Source: an uncultured Verrucomicrobiales bacterium (GTDB lineage Bacteria; Verrucomicrobiota; Verrucomicrobiia; Verrucomicrobiales; Akkermansiaceae). Taken from it: a stretch of 64,000 nt of DNA. The DNA lies in assembly GCA_905478925.1 (NCBI GenBank), contig CAJQKQ010000008.1, positions 1-64,000 of the forward strand, read 5' to 3'. A program made the position numbers and the translations under genes. Numbering within the stretch: position 1 is the first letter of the stretch; every line of letters begins with the position of its first letter. Below are positions 51,475-60,374 of this stretch, piece by piece. The notes beneath the pieces are model-generated. The model did no database searches, was not told the DNA's origin, and saw nothing but the letters and a program-made list of their open reading frames with translations.

Positions 51475-51645
51475 CGGCAATAGCTATTCATAGGTCTGGT
51501 ATCCGGGCAACACCGATGTCCTTACAACTCCCTTGCGTGAATCGCGTGACTCCAGTCGCGCAAGACACCGCTCCATAAGTGACCGGCGCGACAGGAGTCA
51601 CGCGTTCCTATTCTGGTCTATGCTGCACGAGATAGTCGGCGTGGG

Positions 51646-52881
51646 CTATTTCTGCAGGTGGACGAAGCAGCCCTTCTTGTTGCCTACGACGATGTCGGTC
51701 TTTTTGTCACCGTTCACGTCGGCGGCCATGACCTGGCAGCCGATACCGCTGTCATCATCGATGATCTCGGCGGTGTAGGAGGCTTTGCCGTCCTTGCGGT
51801 TCAGGAGAAATGCATAGAGGACGGCGGGTTCGTTCGGCTCCGGGTCGCCCTTGGGGCCGTGTGCCCAGAAGCGTTTGCCGGTGACGATGTCGATGGTGCC
51901 GTCGCTATTGATGTCGGCGATATCGATGCCGTGTGGCTGGGAGAAGGCGACGCCGGTGGAGCCTTTTTCATTCTTGGTATCGGTGAGCAGGTGTCGCGCC
52001 CATGATCCGTCTTCCTTTTGCTCAAACCAGCAGAGGCCGAAGCCGTGGGCTTCGAGTGAGGTGATGACGTCGGTGCGGCCGTCGGCGTTGACATCGTAGC
52101 CATACATCTGTGCCCCGCCTTTACCGAAGTCCATATCGTGGCGTTTCCATGGGGATTTCCCGTCCCAATCGGCGGGTTGTTCCCACCAGCCCTTGGCTTC
52201 GAGGATGTCGGTGAGGCCGTCGCCGTTGATATCGCCGTGGCCGATGCCGTGGGTGAAGCGCTGGTAGTCCTTTTTGTTCTCCGGGGAAATGGCGTTCCAT
52301 TTCCATGCGGCATCGGGGTTGGCTGGATCGGAGGTGGCGTAGCCGACGGTGCCGTTGCTCATGCAGAGGAGGTTCAGGCGCTTGTCACCATCGATATCCG
52401 CGAGCATGGGGGATTCGTTGTCAGTGACGGCGATGGCGGTGTGACGAGACCACGAGCTTTCTGCTGTGCCGGGGTTCTCATACCAGAAGGTTTCCTTTCC
52501 AGGAAAGCCGATGACCAGGTAGTCGGGCCGACCATCGGCATTGAAGTCGCCGGAGTAGGAGAGGAAGTTGTCCGAGTATGCGTTCTTCTTGCTGAGTTCA
52601 CCCTCGAAGCCGGGAATTTTTTCTTCCCCGATATCGAAGTTTTTGGAGGCCGGATAGATCGTGTGGGTGGTTTTGAAATCCGGTCCCTCGAACCAATACG
52701 GACCGGAGAGGATATCCATTTTGCCATCGGCATTTATATCCGCGACGCAGGCGCCCTCCGCCCAGAAATAGCGGGAGAGTTGGTGCTTCTCCCATTTTGC
52801 TGTGAGGGGGGCTGGCTTGGTCGAGATCACCGCCGTGGTAACTCCGGCGGCGGCGAGAAGGGGAAGGAGGATCGGCTTCAT
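51646..52881 (-). CDS. secreted FG-GAP/VCBS beta-propeller protein
   Basis: From the ATG at 52881 (MKPILLPLLAAAGVTTAVIS) the 411-residue exported protein shows at least six calcium-loop repeats of the type ADINADGKMDILSG, DFNADGRPDYLVIG, DIDGDKRLNLLCM, DINGDGLTDILEAKGWWEQP, DVNADGRTDVITS and DVNGDKKTDIVVGN. These form a beta-propeller, often used for carbohydrate or protein binding in Planctomycetes and Verrucomicrobia. The upstream 27 residues of the longer ORF overlap the NHL gene and are not a signal peptide. It lies 32 bases after the NHL gene, probably cotranscribed. Confidence 0.88.
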   Translation of the reverse strand: MKPILLPLLAAAGVTTAVISTKPAPLTAKWEKHQLSRYFWAEGACVADINADGKMDILSGPYWFEGPDFKTTHTIYPASKNFDIGEEKIPGFEGELSKKNAYSDNFLSYSGDFNADGRPDYLVIGFPGKETFWYENPGTAESSWSRHTAIAVTDNESPMLADIDGDKRLNLLCMSNGTVGYATSDPANPDAAWKWNAISPENKKDYQRFTHGIGHGDINGDGLTDILEAKGWWEQPADWDGKSPWKRHDMDFGKGGAQMYGYDVNADGRTDVITSLEAHGFGLCWFEQKEDGSWARHLLTDTKNEKGSTGVAFSQPHGIDIADINSDGTIDIVTGKRFWAHGPKGDPEPNEPAVLYAFLLNRKDGKASYTAEIIDDDSGIGCQVMAADVNGDKKTDIVVGNKKGCFVHLQK

Positions 52882-52913
52882 GGCGGTGGTTTTCCGGAAA
52901 CCGGTTGCAGGGC

Positions 52914-53873
52914 TTATTCGGCCGCAACATCCCAGCGCAGGATGCGACCCCACTTGTTCCACTCGGTGGTGACGACATTGCCGTCCTTATCGAAAGTGGC
53001 ACCGTGTGGAGAGGTCGTGACTCCTTCACGCCAGTTTTCGGGGGCGACTTTATTGGTGTTGAACTCCTTGGGGTTGTCGTTTGCACCGAGGCGTTTGACG
53101 ACTTTTCCTTCTTTGTCGAGAATGGTGATGCCGCTGGCTAGTTGGGCGACGGCAGCGAGGTCACCATGGAAATCGACGGTGCAAGGACGGGCGACGCCGG
53201 TGGCGAATACGCTGAGGAAATTGCCTTCCAGATCGAGGTGAACGAGGCGGTCGTTGGAGCGGTCGCAAACCAGAACGCGAGCGGGCTCATAACGGGTGTC
53301 GAAGGCGAATTTGTGGGCGGTCTTGAATTTCCAAGGTTCGCCTTTGCCTGCGACGGTGCTTTTGAATTTCCCGTCCTTGTCGAAGATGAAAATCCGGTCG
53401 GAGCGATATCCGTCGATGATCCAGATGTCGCCGTTCGGAGCGCGATCCGCATGGGTAAGTGCGAACTTGGTTCCGATTTCTTCAGGAAATGCCGAGAGTG
53501 GGATTTCGAGAAGGACTTCGCCGTCCGTGCCGAGTTTGAGGAATGCGGTTTTTGGGTCGCCGAGGCAGGCTGCGTAGAGGATGTCCTTGCCATCTTCCTG
53601 CACGATGGTGAAACCGTGGTGGTTGTTGCGGGCGTTGGGGAGGTTGCGGAGGTATTCGCCTTTAGGGGAGTAAATCTGGATACCACTTTTGTCACCACCG
53701 ACGATGGAAACGTAGAACAGGCCTTTGGAATCGACATCGATTTCGCCGTGTGAGTCACCGACGTGCTCGAGACCCTTGGGGGCGTTGAGCCAGTCTTTCT
53801 TGTGATTGTATTCGTGTGCGGTGGCGATGGTCGCGAATGCGGCGAGGAGTAGGATTGGTTTCATAAGTTTCAA
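52914..53873 (-). CDS. secreted NHL-type six-bladed beta-propeller protein
   Basis: The 319-residue exported protein (signal MKLMKPILLLAAFATIATA) has repeated NHL blades: GEIDVDSKGLFYVSIVGGDKSGIQIYSPKGEYLR, ALTHADRAPNGDIWIIDGYRSDRIFIFDKDGKFK, ARVLVCDRSNDRLVHLDLEGNFLSVFA and SPHGATFDKDGNVVTTEWNKWGRILRWD. The function is unknown but is likely periplasmic ligand binding. It is paired with an FG-GAP propeller gene. Its start is preceded by the AT-rich leader motif. Confidence 0.85.
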   Translation of the reverse strand: MKLMKPILLLAAFATIATAHEYNHKKDWLNAPKGLEHVGDSHGEIDVDSKGLFYVSIVGGDKSGIQIYSPKGEYLRNLPNARNNHHGFTIVQEDGKDILYAACLGDPKTAFLKLGTDGEVLLEIPLSAFPEEIGTKFALTHADRAPNGDIWIIDGYRSDRIFIFDKDGKFKSTVAGKGEPWKFKTAHKFAFDTRYEPARVLVCDRSNDRLVHLDLEGNFLSVFATGVARPCTVDFHGDLAAVAQLASGITILDKEGKVVKRLGANDNPKEFNTNKVAPENWREGVTTSPHGATFDKDGNVVTTEWNKWGRILRWDVAAE

Positions 53874-53896
53874 ATTTCAAAATTCAACCCTCAATA
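53868..53896 (-). repeat. AT-rich leader motif upstream of the NHL gene
   Basis: On the minus strand TTGAGGGTTGAATTTTGAAA then TTTGAAACTT directly abuts the start codon region. It belongs to the motif described for accA. Confidence 0.55.
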
Positions 53897-53992
53897 AAAG
53901 AGGGTCAGAAGGTGGATAGTTTTGCGTTTGTTAAAAATGCTCGCCGGGATGCTGGCAAGCTTGGGGCGGGACAGGAAGTTGGAAGTTGAGTT

Positions 53993-54418
53993 TCAGGCGC
54001 ATCTTGGACAGATACCGAAAAACTCAAGTTCATGATACAGGCCGCGGTAGCGGGTTTTTTCACGGATCTCGTCCTCGAGTTCGTGGACGGGGCAGGGGGC
54101 TTTGATGGCCTCGATTTTCCCGCAGCCGGTGCAAATGAGGTAGTCGCTGTGTTTGCCTGGCTGGAGTAGGGTGAAATAGGCAGCGCGCTCGTGGAGGCCA
54201 AGGCGACGGAGGATTCCGTGCTCAGTGAGTCTTTGCAGGAGGCGGTAGACAGTCGCCTTGTCACACAGCTCGGTGAGGCGCGGTGAGGCTGAAAGCTCGG
54301 CGAGTGTCATCGGGCGCTCTGCCTCGACAAGCGTTGCCAGCAGTTCCTCAAGCGCTTTCGTGCGGCGCAGGCCTAGCTCCCTGCAGCGGGCGACGGCCAA
54401 TGTGACGACTTGTTGCAT
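53993..54418 (-). CDS. Fur-family transcriptional regulator
   Basis: From the ATG at 54418 (MQQVVTLAVARCRELGLRRTKALEELLATL) the 141-residue protein has the Fur winged helix (MTLAELSASPRLTELCDKATVYRLLQRLTEHGILRRLGLHERAAYF). The metal/dimer half is HSDYLICTGCGKIEAIKAPCPVHELEDEIREK ... HELEFFGICPRC. Both CxxC pairs of the structural zinc site are present. The sequence does not decide between Fur, Zur and PerR roles; the two CxxC pairs lean to a Zur- or Fur-like protein. It lies between the SGNH esterase and the NHL gene. Confidence 0.88.
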   Translation of the reverse strand: MQQVVTLAVARCRELGLRRTKALEELLATLVEAERPMTLAELSASPRLTELCDKATVYRLLQRLTEHGILRRLGLHERAAYFTLLQPGKHSDYLICTGCGKIEAIKAPCPVHELEDEIREKTRYRGLYHELEFFGICPRCA

Positions 54419-54470
54419 CCTTATGGGAGGATAGCGTTGGGCATATGGAAGGGAAGGGGAAATTCGCCGA

Positions 54471-55661
54471 CTATTTCCGCATTTCAAGCACGGCATCGGC
54501 GAAGGCCTTGCCCATCACAGCGAAGGTTTTCGCACATCCCAGATAGTGGTAACCCGCATTGGAGGCACCGCGCTTGCGGATGGCGCTTTCCTCGGGCGTG
54601 ATCAGTTCGGTCTCGAATTTCGCCAGGTAAGCCTTTTGGTCGTCTGCTGACATCGAGCCGTCCTTGTTCGGGCTATTCTTGTTTTTCGTTCTCAGGAGAT
54701 GCGCCATCTGTTTCACCTTCCCGCGTTTCTTCTCGATCTCACCGAGTTGCTCGTCCCAGAACGGGCTTGTCGGAACGGCGGTGACGTTGCCCTTGAATTC
54801 CGGAAGCGAGGCCAGAGCGGCCATCGCCTCGCGGAATTGCTGATTATCGCCGCCCGGATCTTTTCCGCCAACGCCCATCACCCCGATGACGAAGGGCATT
54901 TTGGGAGCGTCGAAATCCTTGCGGACATCGCGGATGAAATCGGCCATCCACCCGCTGTATTTGGCGAAACGGTTCTGTTTGCTGTCCGCTGGGAGCGTCG
55001 GATAGACGTCGCGGTTTATCATATCGTTGAAGCCTTGGAACCAGACGAAACCGGCGATCTCATAGCCATCCTTTGCATCGTAATCCGGGACTACGCGCTT
55101 GATGTCGCCGAGCACGCTTTTTACATGGGATGTCATCAGCCGGTAGTAGTGGCCGGAATTGCTTTCGGGGTTCTTGTCCTTCTCGATGTCCTTTTCGCTG
55201 CGCGGATAGACTCCTGCACTCGGCGGGCGGTAGTCGTAGTAAAGCGACTTGCCACCCCACGCCGTCTTGATGATGAGCACGGGTTCCTCGAACGCCCCGT
55301 CCATCGTGATCCCGAATGTGAATTCCGGGCCGATCTTTCCGCCGTCCTCGGTAGGGTTGCCACGGGAGCCGTAGCCGGTGGTCAGTTTTCCGAAGCCCTC
55401 GCCGTTGTTTTCCCCTCTGCCGGTGAAATAGGTGATCCAGGCACCGTCCGTGATGCGGGGCGTGCCGTCCTTGTTGCGCATTTTTTTTAGGAGCGGGGCG
55501 GTGGCGGGATCGTCGCCGATGTAGTCGAAGGTCTCAACCCGGGCGAAGCCCTCCATGTTGGATTGTCCAGCGAGTATGAAGACTTTAAGTGGTTTCGCTG
55601 AGGCACTGGCCAGTAGGGAAAGTCCCAGTGCTGCTATGCCGAGTGTGGATGTGAGTTTCAT
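54471..55661 (-). CDS. sialate O-acetylesterase-type SGNH hydrolase
   Basis: From the ATG at 55661 (MKLTSTLGIAALGLSLLASASA) the 396-residue exported enzyme shows the SASA/CE6-like fold. The nucleophile block is KVFILAGQSNMEGFAR (GQSN), an internal block is FEEPVLIIKTAWGGKSL, and FVWFQGFNDMIN is the WxQGxxD block. The track start at 55856 adds 65 residues overlapping ruvB in another frame and is rejected. The role is removal of acetyl groups from sugars outside the cytoplasm. It follows ruvB by 16 bases. Confidence 0.88.
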   Translation of the reverse strand: MKLTSTLGIAALGLSLLASASAKPLKVFILAGQSNMEGFARVETFDYIGDDPATAPLLKKMRNKDGTPRITDGAWITYFTGRGENNGEGFGKLTTGYGSRGNPTEDGGKIGPEFTFGITMDGAFEEPVLIIKTAWGGKSLYYDYRPPSAGVYPRSEKDIEKDKNPESNSGHYYRLMTSHVKSVLGDIKRVVPDYDAKDGYEIAGFVWFQGFNDMINRDVYPTLPADSKQNRFAKYSGWMADFIRDVRKDFDAPKMPFVIGVMGVGGKDPGGDNQQFREAMAALASLPEFKGNVTAVPTSPFWDEQLGEIEKKRGKVKQMAHLLRTKNKNSPNKDGSMSADDQKAYLAKFETELITPEESAIRKRGASNAGYHYLGCAKTFAVMGKAFADAVLEMRK

Positions 55662-55677
55662 GGTCTGGTTTCTTGAC

Positions 55678-56706
55678 TCAGAAAAGTTTCGTCTGTGGGT
55701 CGTCCGGTTTCGGCGGCAGTGGCGCGCCGATCTTCGTGTAGGCGGCGGGCATGGCGGTTCTTCCGCGCGGAGTGCGCTGGATGAAGCCCTGCATGATAAG
55801 GAACGGCTCGTGGACTTCCTCCAGCGTTGAAGCGTCCTCACCGACGGCGACCGCAAGAGAACTCAGGCCGACGGGACCCCCACCGAACTTGTAGATCATC
55901 ACTTCGAGCAGGCGCTTGTCCATTTCGTCGAGGCCGTCGGAATCGATCTCGATCATGGCGAGGGCGGCGGCGGCGTTTTCTTGGTCGATGACACCGGATC
56001 CGCGCACCTGAGCGAAGTCGCGGCTCCAGCGGAGGAGGGCGTTTGCGACGCGGGGAGTGCCGCGCGAGCGAGCGGCGACCTCGAGGGCTCCGTCTCGGTG
56101 AATTTCTACTTCGAGGAGGCCGGCTGAGCGCTCAATGATGTCGGCGAGTTGCTCGTGGTTGTAGTAGTCGAGGCGGTTGATGAGCCCGAAACGGGAGCGC
56201 AGCGGCGCGGTCAGCATCCCGGAGCGGGTGGTGGCTCCGACGAGCGTGAAGCGCGGGAGATTGATCTGGATTGAGCGTGCGGAGGGGCCGGAATCGATGA
56301 TGATGTCGAGCCGGTAGTCCTCCATCGCGGGGTAGAGGTATTCCTCGATGGCCGGGTGCAGACGGTGGATTTCGTCGATGAAAAGGATGTCGCCTTTCTG
56401 GATGTTCGTGAGGATTCCGGCGAGGTCTCCGGCTTTCTCAATCTGCGGACCCGAGGTGGTGTGCATCTGGGTGCCGGCGGCCTTGGCGATGAGGTTTGCC
56501 AAGGTGGTTTTGCCCAGACCCGGGGGGCCGGAGAGGAGGACGTGATCCAGAACGTCGCCGCGGCGTTTTGCGGCCTCAAGCATGAGGAGGACGCGATCCT
56601 TAACCTTTTCCTGGCCTATGAATTCGGAGAAGGCCGGGGGGCGCAGCGAGACATCGAAGGGCGTCTCCGGCGCTTCGGTGGTCTGTTGGTAGAAGTTTTC
56701 TGGCAT
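55678..56706 (-). CDS. ruvB: Holliday junction branch migration helicase RuvB
   Basis: From the ATG at 56706 ([32 protein letters not shown]) the 342-residue ATPase has normal length. Walker A is [18 protein letters not shown], Walker B is [25 protein letters not shown], sensor region [18 protein letters not shown], and the C-terminal winged helix [40 protein letters not shown]. With RuvA it drives branch migration during recombination repair; ruvA is not in the window. Confidence 0.96.
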   Translation of the reverse strand: MPENFYQQTTEAPETPFDVSLRPPAFSEFIGQEKVKDRVLLMLEAAKRRGDVLDHVLLSGPPGLGKTTLANLIAKAAGTQMHTTSGPQIEKAGDLAGILTNIQKGDILFIDEIHRLHPAIEEYLYPAMEDYRLDIIIDSGPSARSIQINLPRFTLVGATTRSGMLTAPLRSRFGLINRLDYYNHEQLADIIERSAGLLEVEIHRDGALEVAARSRGTPRVANALLRWSRDFAQVRGSGVIDQENAAAALAMIEIDSDGLDEMDKRLLEVMIYKFGGGPVGLSSLAVAVGEDASTLEEVHEPFLIMQGFIQRTPRGRTAMPAAYTKIGAPLPPKPDDPQTKLF

Positions 56707-56796
56707 GGAAGGTTGGGGGATTTCTACCGCAAAGACGCGAAGGCGCAAAGGCGCAAAGGCTGGGGTTATGGAAGTTTTTGAGATATTTCCTAGGGC

Positions 56797-57183
56797 TCAT
56801 GATTCCGGCTGGTTACGCATGAAATCGGCAATTTGTTTAAAAAAGGAATCGAGAAATGAGCGGGCGTATGCAGGGACTTTAGTTTCATCCATGGCCTCGC
56901 CCATCAGCTTGAGCCAACGATCACGCTCGGCGATACCGATCTGGAACGGTGCGTGGCGCATCCGCAGGCGTGGGTGACCACGTTTTTCCATATAGGCGTT
57001 GGATGCTCCGAGGCGGAAGAGCATGAAATCGGAGAGGCGTTCTTGCGAGCCTTCCCAGTCGTCATCGGGATACATCGGGCCGATGAGGTCGTCGTTGCGG
57101 ACGCGGCGATAGAAGGCTGCGACCATGGCTCGGATGCCGGCTTCGCCGCAGGCTTTGATCACGTCTTGTTCAGTGGGAGTCAT
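56797..57183 (-). CDS. truncated haemoglobin (group 2-like)
   Basis: The 128-residue protein matches small 2-on-2 globins: AMVAAFYRRVRNDDLIGPMYPDDDWEGSQERLSDFMLFRLG and GHPRLRMRHAPFQIGIAERDRWLKLMGEAMDE. The proximal His lies in RMRHAPF, and Phe/Tyr residues (FYRRV) are in the distal helix. It binds O2 or NO. The gene is between ruvB and the sulfatase remnant on the same strand. Confidence 0.87.
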   Translation of the reverse strand: MTPTEQDVIKACGEAGIRAMVAAFYRRVRNDDLIGPMYPDDDWEGSQERLSDFMLFRLGASNAYMEKRGHPRLRMRHAPFQIGIAERDRWLKLMGEAMDETKVPAYARSFLDSFFKQIADFMRNQPES

Positions 57184-57225
57184 GGGGATGTGTTGGGTGG
57201 GGCGTGGGCTTTCAGTCCGCGGTGG

Positions 57226-57545
57226 TTACAGGCTTGGGAAGTCATATAGCTCCTTGGTAATGATCTCTGTCTTGTCGCTGTGGAACCATTCCACGTAACG
57301 CCAGTCGCTTGTGCGAACCGTGTAGCCCATCGCTTCTTTTTCGTCCGGCGACCCCAAATGCCATGTCGCAAAAACTGGCTGAACGCGTGTGTCTTGGCTT
57401 CGAGGTTTGCGTTTCCGAAATGCTTCGCAAAGCTTTCACCCGCCAGTCCATCGGGCTGGGGGAGGCCGGCGAGATCGCACAGGGTGGGATAGATATCCAC
57501 GGACTCAACGATCTGCTGACGTTTGGTTTCTTCTTTATGGTAGGA
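57226..57545 (-). pseudogene. 3' remnant of a sulfatase gene
   Basis: The minus strand reads QQIVESVDIYPTLCDLAGLPQPDGLAGESFAKHF ... AFSQFLRHGIWG. After a one-base frame change near 57353 it continues SPDEKEAMGYTVRTSDWRYVEWF ... KTEIITKELYDFPSL to a TAA at 57226. VESVDIYPTLCDLAGL and the TSDWRYVEW end are hallmarks of arylsulfatase/iduronate-2-sulfatase C-termini. The N-terminal catalytic part is missing and the rest is frameshifted, so it is non-functional debris. Confidence 0.85.
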
Positions 57546-57685
57546 ATGGTCAAACGGGTGGTGGTGGTATGAAGCGCGGCTTTGCAAGCCGCTGGGGGTT
57601 GGTTATGCGGAGTGGGTGAACTTTGCGGGACGTCAGAAAGCGGATTGAAAAGCCGCGCTCCCTAGGCCTTTGGAGAGCCGTGCTT

Positions 57686-57988
57686 TCAGTCGGATTGGAT
57701 GGGATTGGAAAACTTCCGGTGGCGCATGATTGCGACGATGAAGAGGACGAGAGCAGCGAGGGCGAAGGGAATCGCGAGCATGCTCATGATGATCGATGTG
57801 GAAATCGCACCAGCGAGTTCGGCGGGATCGGCAGCTCCGGTCGCACTCAAGGTGCTGAACGCATTGATCATCGCGAGGGCGGGCACGGCGACTCCGGCAC
57901 AGATTGACAGAACCAGAGAGGCTGCGGAAATCCAGATCATCTTTCCCCATAATTTGCGTTTGTTTTCGGCGTCTGTCTGACGGGTCAT
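57686..57988 (-). CDS. small membrane protein, possibly ExbB/MotA-like
   Basis: The 100-residue product has two hydrophobic helices (MIWISAASLVLSICAGVAVPALAMINAF and SIIMSMLAIPFALAALVLFIVAIM) joined by STLSATGAADPAELAGAIS. The second helix start, AELAGAISTSIIMSMLAIPF, recalls the MotA/TolQ/ExbB signature, but the protein is much too short for a full channel subunit. It lies 56 bases downstream of prfA on the same strand. Confidence 0.6.
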   Translation of the reverse strand: MTRQTDAENKRKLWGKMIWISAASLVLSICAGVAVPALAMINAFSTLSATGAADPAELAGAISTSIIMSMLAIPFALAALVLFIVAIMRHRKFSNPIQSD

Positions 57989-58020
57989 TCGTGGATGGGC
58001 TTTATTGATACCGATGGAAT

Positions 58021-58039
58021 CGGCGACCGAAGATCGCCG
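58021..58039. repeat. short palindrome related to the cusA inverted repeat
   Basis: CGGCGA-CCGAAGA-TCGCCG lies between prfA and the small membrane protein gene. The part GGCGACCGAAG is shared with the arm of the inverted repeat inside cusA. It could also act as a weak terminator for prfA. Confidence 0.5.
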
Positions 58040-58044
58040 CTAGG

Positions 58045-59118
58045 TCACATCCCCGCCTCGGCGAGGCGGTCGGCCATTTCGTGTTTCATGAGCTCGGCGG
58101 TGACCTCGCCGAGTTCGCCGGACATGATGCCGTCGAGGTTGTGGGAGGTGAAGCCGATGCGGTGGTCAGTGCAGCGGCTCTGCGGGAAGTTGTAGGTGCG
58201 GATTTTTTCCGAGCGGTCGCCTGAGCCGATGAGCGAGCGGCGGTTCTCGGAATACTCCGCCTGCTGCTCCTGCATTTTTTTTTCGTAGAGCCGTGAGCGC
58301 ATGATCTGGAGGGCCATCTCCTTGTTCTTCGTCTGGGAGCGGCCGTGCTCGCAGCGGACGTAGAGACCCGTCGGTAAATGGAAGATCTGGACGGCGGAAT
58401 CGGTGGTATTGACGTGCTGGCCGCCTGCGCCGCCTGCGCGGCAGACCTCGATGCGGAGGTCTGTCATTTTCATGTCCACATCGATCTCTTCCGCCTCTGG
58501 GAGGACGGCAACGGTGATCGTGGAGGTGTGGATGCGCCCCTGTGTCTCGGTGGCCGGGACACGTTGCACGCGGTGGACACCGGATTCGTATTTTAGGTGG
58601 CGGAAAACCTCGTCACCGGTGACTTTCAGGATCACTTCCTTGAAGCCGCCGACCTCCGAGGGCGAGCTCTCTAGGTGTTCGGTCTTCCAGCCCTTCGTAT
58701 CGGCGTAGCGCTGGTAGAGGCGCATGACCTCTCCGGCGAAGAGCGAGGCCTCGTCGCCTCCGGCACCGGCGCGGATCTCGACAAGCGCGTCGCGGTCCTC
58801 GTTTGGATCGGCGGGGAGGAGGGCGTATTGTATGTCCTCGCGGAGCTTTTTCAGGGACTTCTCAAGCTCCGGGATTTCCATGGCAGCCATCTCGGCCATC
58901 TCTGGATCGTCGGAGCGGGCGAGTTCCTGGTTTTCGCTGAGCTGCGTCTCGGTGGACTGCAGGGTGTCCCAAAGCTCCAGTGTCTGCTGCAGCTTGCGGT
59001 GCTCGCGCAGGATCTCCGTTGCCCGCTTCGGGTCGGAAAAAAGTTCGGGGTCTCCGACCGCTTCCTCCAGTTCACGGAAGCGTTCTTGGCGTTTGGCGAT
59101 GAGCTGGGAGTAGTCCAC
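58045..59118 (-). CDS. prfA: peptide chain release factor 1
   Basis: The 357-residue factor ends translation at UAA/UAG. The stop-codon-reading PAT motif is in VQRVPATETQGRIHTS. The catalytic GGQ is in CRAGGAGGQHVNTTDSAVQIFHLPTGL. The remaining domains are complete (LRAELEEAVGDPELFSD-like start, IRAGAGGDEASLFAGEV, RIGFTSHNLDGIMSGELGEV). A methyltransferase gene of the PrmC type is not visible. An AT-rich leader with an inserted palindrome precedes the start. Confidence 0.97.
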   Translation of the reverse strand: MDYSQLIAKRQERFRELEEAVGDPELFSDPKRATEILREHRKLQQTLELWDTLQSTETQLSENQELARSDDPEMAEMAAMEIPELEKSLKKLREDIQYALLPADPNEDRDALVEIRAGAGGDEASLFAGEVMRLYQRYADTKGWKTEHLESSPSEVGGFKEVILKVTGDEVFRHLKYESGVHRVQRVPATETQGRIHTSTITVAVLPEAEEIDVDMKMTDLRIEVCRAGGAGGQHVNTTDSAVQIFHLPTGLYVRCEHGRSQTKNKEMALQIMRSRLYEKKMQEQQAEYSENRRSLIGSGDRSEKIRTYNFPQSRCTDHRIGFTSHNLDGIMSGELGEVTAELMKHEMADRLAEAGM

Positions 59119-59122
59119 GGGA

Positions 59123-59170
59123 AAAATTCAAATTTTAAAACTCAATCCGCCGCGGCGGATCAAGAGGGAA
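59123..59170 (-). repeat. AT-rich leader motif split by a palindrome, upstream of prfA
   Basis: On the minus strand CTCTTGA is followed by the palindrome TCCGCCGCGGCGGA and then TTGAGTTTTAAAATTTGAAT. The 14-bp palindrome appears to interrupt the leader motif seen before accA and other genes. Confidence 0.6.
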
Positions 59171-59334
59171 GAAGAGTAGGGCGCTGGTATTAGCGTGATA
59201 TTGCGGGGCTGTCCAATCTTGCATTGGGGTGCTCGGTATACTGGGTGCCTGGCATGGACTCCGATCTGTTTTAAAAATGCAGAATCTGGAGATTGGTATT
59301 TGGCTAACTGACAGCCCAAGTCCAACATGATCCC

Positions 59335-60225
59335 ATGAATGATATGAACAACAGCCCCACTATCCTCGCCGGAATCGATTTCTCGGACTCCTCAGCCATC
59401 GTGCTGAGGCATGCGATTCATGCAGCGGAGCCTTTGGGTGCGAAGGTGGTTGCGGTGCATGTCCTCGACAAGGGGCTGCGGGAACACCGGGAGGCAAGCG
59501 GTCTCGGTAATCCCGGATTTGAGGTGATCAAGGAGCAGGCGGAGGAACGGTTCGCGGCGCTGCTGGCGGGAAAGGAGTGCAGTGTGCCGGTTCAGTTTCT
59601 CGTGAAGATCGGCAAGCCGGCGGAGGAGTTGCGCCGCATTGCGGCCGACCTGGACGTCTCTTTTCTTGTTATTTCCGCAAATGACCTAACCAAGAAGCGG
59701 TTGGGTTCCATCGCGGCGCGATGCCTGAGGATGGTGCCGTGCGATGTGCTGGTGCTGCGCGACTGGCAGGGAGGGGATTTCGGAAAGATCGTGGTGTGCA
59801 CGGATTTTTCGAAGACGGCGGATCGGGCGATCGAGAGAGCCGCTTCACTGGCGCAGCACTGCGGCGCGCATTTGGAGATCGTCAACGTGATGTATCCGCC
59901 GGGGCGCGACAGCTGGGGCAAGGTGCTGGAGCACGCGGCGGATTCACCGACGACTTACGAGGATGACTGCAAAGCGGAGGTAAGGGGGATGATGGATCGC
60001 TGCCTGGGTAGGAATAAGGCCGCCCTTGAAGGTGTGCGGCACGAGGCTGTGGTGCTGGAGTCCCAGTTGCCTGCGGTCGAGATCACCGGGCATGTGCGTT
60101 CCATCGCTGCGGATCTGGTGGTGATGGGAACCCACGGACACTCGCCCATCGCGAGCCATTTCATCGGGACGAATGCGGAGCGCCTGATCCAGGATGCGCC
60201 GGTCTCGGTGTTTGCGGTGAGGTAG
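59335..60225 (+). CDS. tandem universal stress protein
   Basis: The 296-residue protein holds two UspA domains. The first (TILAGIDFSDSSAIVLRHAIHAAEPLGAKVVAVHVLD ... VISANDLTKKRLGSIAARCLRMVPCDVLVLR) has lost the Gly-rich ATP motif. The second (KIVVCTDFSKTADRAIERAASLA ... LVVMGTHGHSPIASHFIGTNAERLIQDAPVSVFAVR) keeps the GxxGx9G(S/T) nucleotide-binding pattern. It is a cytosolic stress protein of unknown partner. The start could be either of the first two Met codons. Confidence 0.9.
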   Translation: MNDMNNSPTILAGIDFSDSSAIVLRHAIHAAEPLGAKVVAVHVLDKGLREHREASGLGNPGFEVIKEQAEERFAALLAGKECSVPVQFLVKIGKPAEELRRIAADLDVSFLVISANDLTKKRLGSIAARCLRMVPCDVLVLRDWQGGDFGKIVVCTDFSKTADRAIERAASLAQHCGAHLEIVNVMYPPGRDSWGKVLEHAADSPTTYEDDCKAEVRGMMDRCLGRNKAALEGVRHEAVVLESQLPAVEITGHVRSIAADLVVMGTHGHSPIASHFIGTNAERLIQDAPVSVFAVR

Positions 60226-60244
60226 GGTGGGAGTGGAAAGCCTC

Positions 60245-60291
60245 GCCCCGAGACGGGGCTTGCACGGCCTGCTGCGAGACGCGGCAGCTAC
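60245..60291 (+). repeat. twin-hairpin palindromic repeat, copy A
   Basis: GCCCCG-AGA-CGGGGC is followed by TTGCACGGC, then CTGCTGCG-AGA-CGCGGCAG and CTAC. It lies just after the universal stress protein gene. Confidence 0.8.
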
Positions 60292-60374
60292 GTTCGTGGC
60301 GATGAGTTGGGAGGATTCGGGTGGATTCAGGGAGTCTTGCCAGTTGCCCGTGTTGTTGCTGGGCGCATCAGGAT

